The position numbers and the translations under genes are program-made. A DNA stretch of 64,000 nucleotides from assembly GCF_000004825.1 (NCBI RefSeq), contig NW_008805064.1, positions 1,798,001-1,862,000 of the forward strand. Direction: 5' to 3'. Below, piece after piece: positions 57,210-64,000 of the stretch. The notes beneath the pieces were generated by a model. That model was not told where the DNA came from, searched no databases, and worked only from the letters and a program-made list of their open reading frames with translations. This stretch comes from Heterostelium album PN500. Taxonomy: Eukaryota > Evosea > Eumycetozoa > Acytosteliales > Acytosteliaceae. The stretch's first letter is position 1. Each line of letters starts with the position of its first letter.

Positions 57210-60200
57210 ATGTATAAGCTATTTGTGACGAATGATAGTTTGATTCTGAGAAAAGAAACACTACACGACAATGCATTGGCAATCAACAGAATCGATTCAT
57301 CGTCAATGAGAATCATATCGAAATCAGAGGCAATGAACAGCACTCTCCGAGAAGCTCCTCGTTCATTTCACTGTTGTCTTGGAATATTTCGTGCTGATAG
57401 AGGTATGTTTTAATAAAGTTTATTTTTTATAACTTCAAGTTGTTGATTAATATTAATATATAATATTTCTAAATCCTGGATTTTCAAAAAAAAAAAAAAA
57501 CAACAAACAAACAAACAATTTTTATTTATAATGATAATTACTCTTACTATTATTATGATAATTATAATTATAGAATCATATTTGGTTGTGGTTGAAGATG
57601 CAAGTATTGTTGGAACTATCAATCTTCCGGGATCGACAGAGCAGAATATCATTATGAAAATTAACAAGACCGACTTTATTAGTTTTTCGAGTGGACGTGG
57701 TGTGTCACCGATCGACACCGAAGAGCGTCCATACACACAGGTGATGAACTTGCTCAACACCGGTTACTTCTACTGGGTGAAATGGCCAATGAATCACTAC
57801 TACGATATTACCCGAACTTTCCAAGACCAGGTGTGCGACCCGCGCTCCGATCTGCCCTTCTGGGATCGTATGGACAAGCGTTTCTACTGGAACAAATACC
57901 TACAGAAAGATTTCATTGCCTATCGGCTACTCGATTGGTGTTTCCCTATCATTCAGGGATACGTTTATCACACGGTACTCGGTGATATCGGTGGTCGTGC
58001 CACCGACTACACCATGGTGTCGCGACGATCTCGTTTCCGCGCGGGAACGCGTTTCAACACGCGTGGTGTCGACGACGATGGAAACGTCGCCAACTTTGTC
58101 GAAACCGAACAGATTGTCAATCTAAAGAACTTTGGCACGCTGTCGTTCCTGCAGCTGCGTGGATCGGTTCCGGTGTTCTGGAATCAATCGGCGCCGCAAT
58201 TCAATGATTTCAAGGTGAATCTTTCGAATCTAAGCAAGATCGGTAAGATCTCCAAGAAGAAGATCACAGTGCTTCGTTCGACGGAATCAACAACGCCAGC
58301 TTTCCAATCGCATTTCAAAGAGATGCTTTCAAAGTATGGAACGGTGGTCGTTGTCAATCTCCTGTCAAAAGCGAAACAGGGCGAAGCGGATCTGGTCAAG
58401 GCGTACGAGGAACAAGTTGGAATTCTACATGCCGACACCGTCCAGTATATCGCATTCGATTTGAACGAGCAGGTAAAAGGCAACAAGATGGATTCACTCG
58501 ATCGAATCATCGACCAGATTGACACTTCCAAAAAAGTAGGATACTTCTTTGTCACCAATCAACGTGTGGTGACACATCGCCAACTCGGAACGATCCGTAC
58601 CAATTGCAAAGATTGTTTGGACAGAACAAACATCGTTCAGTCAAGAGTTGGTTGGCGCATGTTGGAACATCATTTGAAACATCTCAACATTCTGCAGCAA
58701 CATCAGATACTGGAATCCTACACCTACATTTCACAGCAGTTGAAAACTATATGGGCAGACAATGGCGATGCTCTCTCGATGCAATACGCAGGCAGTGGAT
58801 CGTTAAAGTCGACTTTGACACGTGAGGGCGACTATGGATTGATGGGAATGTTGGCCGACGGCAAAAAGACAGCACTTCGTTTCTATGTCAATAATTTCAA
58901 AGACACGGGAAGACAAGATGTTCTCGATCAACTGCTCGGTCTCAACCAAAAAAACACCAGTCCTACTCATCAACAGGGACACGACGATCGTATTAGAAAG
59001 CAGGTGCAAGAGCGTCAGGAAGAATACTCCAAGAAGGAATATCGTAATATTTTCATTGGCACCTACAATGTCGGTGGAGTTCCATCGAACCAATTTCAGC
59101 TCGACGAATGGCTGGCGCCACCTGCACCCTATCAAAGTCCGGACATGTACATCCTCGGAATCCAAGAGGTCGTCGAACTCACAGCTCAACAGATCATCGC
59201 AACCAACAGTCAGATAAAACAATGGGAAGATTCAATCAAGCGATCTCTAGAGAACATCAATCCCAAAGTCAAATATGTTCAGTTGCAATCGAATCAACTC
59301 GTTGGATTGATGATGTGTATTTATGTGCGCGAGGAACTGGTTCATCTCATCAGAGAGGTGCAAGCACAGATTATCAAGGTTGGACTACAAGGACTGGCAG
59401 GAAACAAAGGTGGAATCGGTGTGCGTCTGATGTTCTGCGACACCTCCTTCACATTTGTGACTGCTCATTTTGCCGCTGGTCACGGCAATGTCGAGGACCG
59501 TATCTCTGACTACCACGACATCAACAACCAGGCGAGATTCGGTCGTCAGAATCAATACACCATCTCCGACTCTGACTACTCCTTCTGGTTCGGCGACTTT
59601 AACTTTAGAATCAACAAGGACGACGATGAAATCAAGCGAATGATTCGAAAAGGCGATTTTGCTGCGCTGTACGACGATGACCAGCTCAAACAGAATCTCG
59701 AATCCAAGCGGGTGTTTGCCGGCTATCGTGAGGAGCAAATCACATTTGCACCGACCTATAAATACGATTTCAACTCGACGCAGTACGATACCAGTCCGAA
59801 GCAACGTGCTCCGGCATGGACAGACCGTGTGCTCTGGCGAAATAAGCAGGCACACGACGTGCGTCCGCTGCACTACAGTCGCAAAGAGATACTTACATCC
59901 GATCATCGTCCAGTGAGAATCTACTTCCAGCTACAGGTTCTCAAGGTTGACAAAGACAAGGAGAGACAGCTCCGTCATCAGCTCTACGAGGAGACACTCA
60001 CCAGCAGCAGCACATCTAGCTCGAGCAGCACCAGCTCCAAAGACGGCGCCAACATGACAAGAAGCATGGTCACGCAACCAACGGCCAGAGTTCAACAACC
60101 GCCAGCTATTATCACCACCCAATCTGCACCGACCCTAAATGCTCCCACCCGACAAGCTCGACCAAACAGTGTAGGAGGACGTCCACTTCCAACCATTCCA

Positions 60201-60536
60201 ACAGCAGCTAACAACAACCAACAACAACAAGAGATACTCCAAGAGATGTCACAGAAAAGAAGATTTACAGGTGGATCGGAATCATTACCTAAAATGAATA
60301 GTCAGAATGGTAGTAATAATAACTATAACATTGGTAGTAATGGTAGTAATAATAATCATTCACTTATGGATACACCTGTTAATCTTCATAAAGCAAATGA
60401 CCATCCAACATTGGAACCGTCGCGCACACCTTCACCATATTCACATATCCAACAACAATCGAGCTACAATTCCTCACCCTATTCAAATTCACCAGGGAAC
60501 AACAATCAACTCCAACAACATCTACAAAACATCTAA
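57210..60536 (+). CDS. Synaptojanin-like phosphoinositide phosphatase (Sac1 + 5-phosphatase)
   Basis: Two exons (57210-57402 and 57574-60536) give 1,051 residues. The N-terminal Sac1 domain (to about residue 500) has the CX5R motif in NCKDCLDRTN near 408 plus FISFSSGRGVSPIDTEERPY and RFNTRGVDDDGNVANFVETE. Residues about 553-853 are an inositol polyphosphate 5-phosphatase with all hallmarks: GTYNVGG, GNKGGIGVR, WFGDFNFR, PAWTDRVLW and SDHRPV. Both catalytic sites look intact, so it should remove 4- and 5-phosphates from membrane phosphoinositides in endocytosis. D. discoideum Dd5P3 has this layout. The tail is Ser/Pro/Asn/Gln-rich. The frame ends at 60534-60536, but an adjacent frame continues with coding-like Pro/Gln sequence to 61095; see separate entry. 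Confidence 0.93.
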
Positions 60537-60688
60537 TACATCTGATCATATTTCAGATGACATGTTTGCACAGATACAATTGTTTCCAGAGGCACCCGTT
60601 ACCAACCACAGTACCACGCCATCACCACCACCACAACATCAACAACAACCGCAACAACAACCGCAACAACAACCGCAACAACAACCGC

Positions 60689-60719
<31 letters not shown>

Positions 60720-61095
60720 GTTTATACAACAACAACAACAACAACAATATCTTCAATATCAACAACAACAACAATCTACAAATTTTCAGCCAATCATAAC
60801 TCAACAACAATATCAACAACAACCGCAACAACAACAACAACAATATTATCCACCTATGGAACTGTTAAATCCAGTCCCCAATCCTACTATATTTATTCCA
60901 CCCCAACAACAGTACTATCAACAACCACCCTATCAACAACAGTATCCCCCAGCATTAGATCCGAGAAATATCAATCCAAATTTGAATGTTCAACAACAGA
61001 TGATGTTTGTGCAACAACCACAAGCTCAATACCCAGGGTCCATTTATAACAATTCGCAACAACCAAACAACCCAAATCATCATTCATTAATTTAA
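60537..61095 (+). other. Probable out-of-frame continuation of the synaptojanin-like tail
   Basis: Directly after the stop, another frame stays open to TAA at 61093-61095. It reads SDHISDDMFAQIQLFPEAPV, TTPSPPPQHQQQPQQQ, ELLNPVPNPTIFIPPQ and QYPGSIYNNSQQPNNPNHHS. Upstream of about 60520 this frame is an obvious shadow, and downstream the original frame is closed. The switch falls near the AAAA run at about 60527-60530. Losing one base there would join the two smoothly, adding about 190 residues. It may be a sequencing or assembly error, a true mutation, or, less likely, a missed intron. Confidence 0.6.
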
Positions 61096-63872
61096 TTTGA
61101 TTTTTTTTTTTGTTTAAAAAAACAACAATAAATCTGCCCAGGTTGTTTTGCAAAAAAACCCAATAAAACAACTTAAAACAAAAAAATAAACAAAATTTTT
61201 CTTTTTTTTCGAAAATCGACAACAACATCATGACAACAAAAACGACGGATGGGGGTTGATCTAGAACTTCAAAGAAAAATCAATTTAAAAATATATGATA
61301 ATAAAAATCGCAAAATTAGAAAATTATTGTCAAAATTCGAAAAATTATTATGTTTTCTTTTTTGACAACAATGAAATTTGGTGTTGATGCTTTATTTAAA
61401 ATACATTGGAAGAATAGTAATTTTTGTTGTACTATTTTTTTTTAAATTTTTTGATGGTGATGTTCACAATGGGTAGAGTACCTCCTCATTTCATCTGAGT
61501 TATTCAGTCGAGGATTATACCTTGTACACCAATCAAACCAGGTTAATTTCTAAAATTCTTTAATTTTATATTTGAATTTAAATTGCCCAATTTTACCAAT
61601 TTTAGTCTATGTTTGCCGGAGGGTGTTTGTATAAAATTCAATATCAGACATATAACATTTTCATTAGATTTATAAATATCAAGTTTAAACAACAAACAAC
61701 AACCAAACCAATATCAAACAAAAAATAAATATAGGATGTCTTTATTTTATTAATTAATCATTATTATATATATTATCATTATTTATTAAATCATTATTTT
61801 TTTATTTTTTTTAATCTTTAAAACTTTGTATTTCTAACTAATTAACAATACTACATTTCAAATTACAAATAAATATATACATATTATATTTTTAATTATA
61901 TATATTTAATATCTTTAGTTTATTATATTATCATTTTATAATAAGGAAGTAAAAAAAAATAAAGAAATAGAAGTAGTTAAAACATCCAACAACATTCTTC
62001 TTTCTCTTTCTTTTTCACGCAAAACCAAATACCATCCACAATCTTGTTTTTTCTGGGTAGGGTTGGGATATTTATTAAATCAAAAAAGTAAGTAGATTAT
62101 CTTTTTGGAATTCTAGAACTGTGTGATTATTTGTGGATCTTATTTCTTCGTCGTAAAACCTTGGTTTGACCTTGTGGATTGATTTTTTTTTGTGATTTAT
62201 AACTTACAGTCTATTTGTAAAAATAACATTTCCATTTATATGTTGTTGGCACGACCTATCATGATTTTTCATTCAATCCCAAAGTGTTTCAACATTGTTC
62301 TTGGTTGATCTTTTGTTTTTATTTTTATTTTTCCACCAAAAATTTCCATTGTTCTGTTCCAAACACAATAATCAACTTTGACATCTTAAATATATTCAAA
62401 GGATGCTATCAACATTTTGTTTTTATGATAATATTCTATTGGAATGGGAACAAGTGATATGAATAACTATGTTTACTTTTCAGCAAAGCCCTAGTTCCAC
62501 CATTCCAAAAAAAAAACTAAAAAATTAAAAAATTTAAAAAAAAAATAAATGTTTTTATTAAAGTTCGTCATATAACCATGATCAGCAATTCATCACTATT
62601 TTGTTTGACACTTTCCTTTTGACACCACAACAGTAAAAAAAAAAATAATCAAAAACTAAAACCATCAAAAATTCCAAAAAAAAAATAAAAAAACAAACAA
62701 CAACACCTCTATAAATCTTTATTGCAGTTCCTTTTGATTTTTTTTTCATGCGACCTCTCCTTGGGTGTGCCCAACTTGGGAAGAGTTGTTAGCAAGTCGA
62801 TTTTGTTTTTTTTTGATTTTGGCTATTGTTAATCAATCACAATATTTATGGTTGTTTCACCTGAAATTTAATGGAAGAAGGAAATCGTTCCACTGCTTCA
62901 GCTTGTACTCATTCAAATTCTCACTGAATTCACAGCAAGCAGAGTAACAACAACAATTTGTGGTTGTTGTATTGTTTTTGTCTATTTTCTAATTATATAT
63001 TTTGAATAATTTTTTTTTTTTTTTTTTTTAAACGACTTCACAACAACACAGCAACAACCAACAACAACAAAAAAACAACAACAACAACAACTGTTGTCTC
63101 ATTTCCATTCTTCATATAATTTTGATAGGTTCTCTTATTTTCTTAACTTGAAATAGGAAATAGTATAAGAATAAAGACACATATAGTCAGCAGGGTTAAA
63201 ACCCTATCACACACACACTCACCAAACTTGTCAGCATACAACAAACATACCCAACACCACTCCGTCCAACATTTCTTACTCTATTTCATATTCATTATTT
63301 ATTTGATCACGCCACCACTTTTACTAAAAAAAAAAAAAATAACACAAAAAAAAGAAAATAAAAAAAAACCATACATAACACATATAAACACAATTTGATC
63401 AACAAAAAAAAAACCGATAATTTCTGGAATATCACTGTCCACTTCATTAATTAGGTGTTTGTCCACATACCAGATACCTATCATCAAACCAGTTTAAATT
63501 ATCTTTCCACGGGTACCACCCCCACCCACCCACTCACCACCTCCACCACCAATTTAAATATATTGATAACATCCCACCCACTCAATCCTCTTTATATATA
63601 TATCTTCCTGTTGTCTGTCAGTGCGTGTGTCGTGTGTATGTCTGTTAAAGTAGTAGTACAAGAGATATTTAGTTATAATATATTAAAAATATATTTATAA
63701 TATAATATTGAAATTTTCAATTTGACTGATCAACCTATCGATCGATTTGATTAGGTGTGTAGACCAAAATAAATGTGCATTATAAGTGCATTGACAGAGA
63801 TAATCAAAATTGGTCGCCAATTCATAAAGTTAGATAAATAATAATAGAAACTTTACTAAAATTTTTAATAAT
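61096..63872. other. Intergenic 2.8 kb
   Basis: AT-rich region after the synaptojanin-like gene. It has many A/T runs, CAA clusters near 63040-63090 and C-rich patches near 63510-63540. Small open frames (62765-62947, 63455-63700) show no motif and look random. The last 300 bases are probably the promoter of the poly-Gln gene. Confidence 0.55.
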
Positions 63873-64000
63873 ATGGAAGGAAAGGTCAACAACTCTAATT
63901 GTTCTCAAGGGATGAACCAACAACAACAACATCAACAACCGCAACAACAACAACAACTGCAACAACAACCGCAACAACAACAACAACAACAACCAAGAGC
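63873..64000 (+). CDS. 5' end of a poly-Gln protein gene (runs off the window)
   Basis: From ATG 63873 the frame is open to the window edge: MEGKVNNSNCSQGMNQQQQH, then Q/P repeats. The ATG follows an A/T-rich leader (TTTTTAATAATATGG) typical of dictyostelid starts. Gln is encoded almost wholly by CAA, with one CAG-free run of CAACAACAA. Only 42 codons are visible, so no function can be given. Confidence 0.6.
   Translation, partial: MEGKVNNSNCSQGMNQQQQHQQPQQQQQLQQQPQQQQQQQPR

Noticed and set aside
59108-59906. Long frames on both strands inside the 5-phosphatase region
   Set aside because: They are shadows of the well-supported phosphatase coding sequence.

Overview
This is a eukaryotic window from a dictyostelid social amoeba. 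The flanks are AT-rich and full of homopolymers. Genes carry short AT-rich introns with GTATGT or GTAAGT donors. Proteins hold long Asn/Gln/Thr runs, and several families are typical of dictyostelids (peroxinectin-type peroxidase, dictomallein-like M66 protease, PAK-type kinases, synaptojanin-like Sac1/5-phosphatase). Exons are less AT-biased than in Dictyostelium discoideum, so another genus (Heterostelium, Cavenderia or Tieghemostelium type) is possible. The species cannot be fixed from sequence alone.

Layout. 1-10.2 kb: 3' end of an ATP23 peptidase gene, a short Ty3/gypsy fossil, alkaline ceramidase (-), a GSKIP-domain protein (-) divergent from ESCRT-II VPS22/SNF8 (+), a RhoGAP plus beta-propeller protein (-), an unknown Cys-patch protein (-) and a spliced 55-residue microprotein (-). 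11.9-18.2 kb: an equilibrative nucleoside transporter (+), an unknown Asn-rich/coiled-coil protein (-) and a secreted G8/beta-helix protein (-). 18.2-23.3 kb: decayed coding fragments, one between inverted repeats, and MCM7 (-) with an E2F-type promoter site. 23.3-30.2 kb: an ABCG half-transporter (+) convergent with an adenosylcobalamin-type class II ribonucleotide reductase (-) that has a mitochondrial-looking leader. A long imperfect hairpin lies between their 3' ends. A ubiquitin-fold/poly-Asn protein (-) follows. 32.7-42.0 kb: ornithine aminotransferase (+), a tail-anchored PARP16-like enzyme (+), a secreted M66 metalloprotease with a Thr-rich stalk (-), a zinc-knuckle/SR protein (+) and PEX22-like peroxin (-). 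43.7-52.4 kb: peroxidase PoxA (+), a small secreted PT-repeat protein (+), a PAK-like kinase (-) and a coiled-coil protein (-). 57.2-64 kb: a synaptojanin-like phosphatase (+) whose reading frame appears broken near its 3' end, and the start of a poly-Gln gene (+).

The genes are housekeeping and signalling genes in no operon-like order. Themes recur: membrane traffic and phosphoinositides (VPS22, synaptojanin), small-GTPase signalling (RhoGAP, PAK), nucleotide supply and replication (ENT, MCM7, class II RNR) and secreted matrix or host-defence proteins (G8, M66, PoxA, PT-repeat). Exon coordinates were derived by hand from splice motifs, frame and family similarity. No database search was possible.
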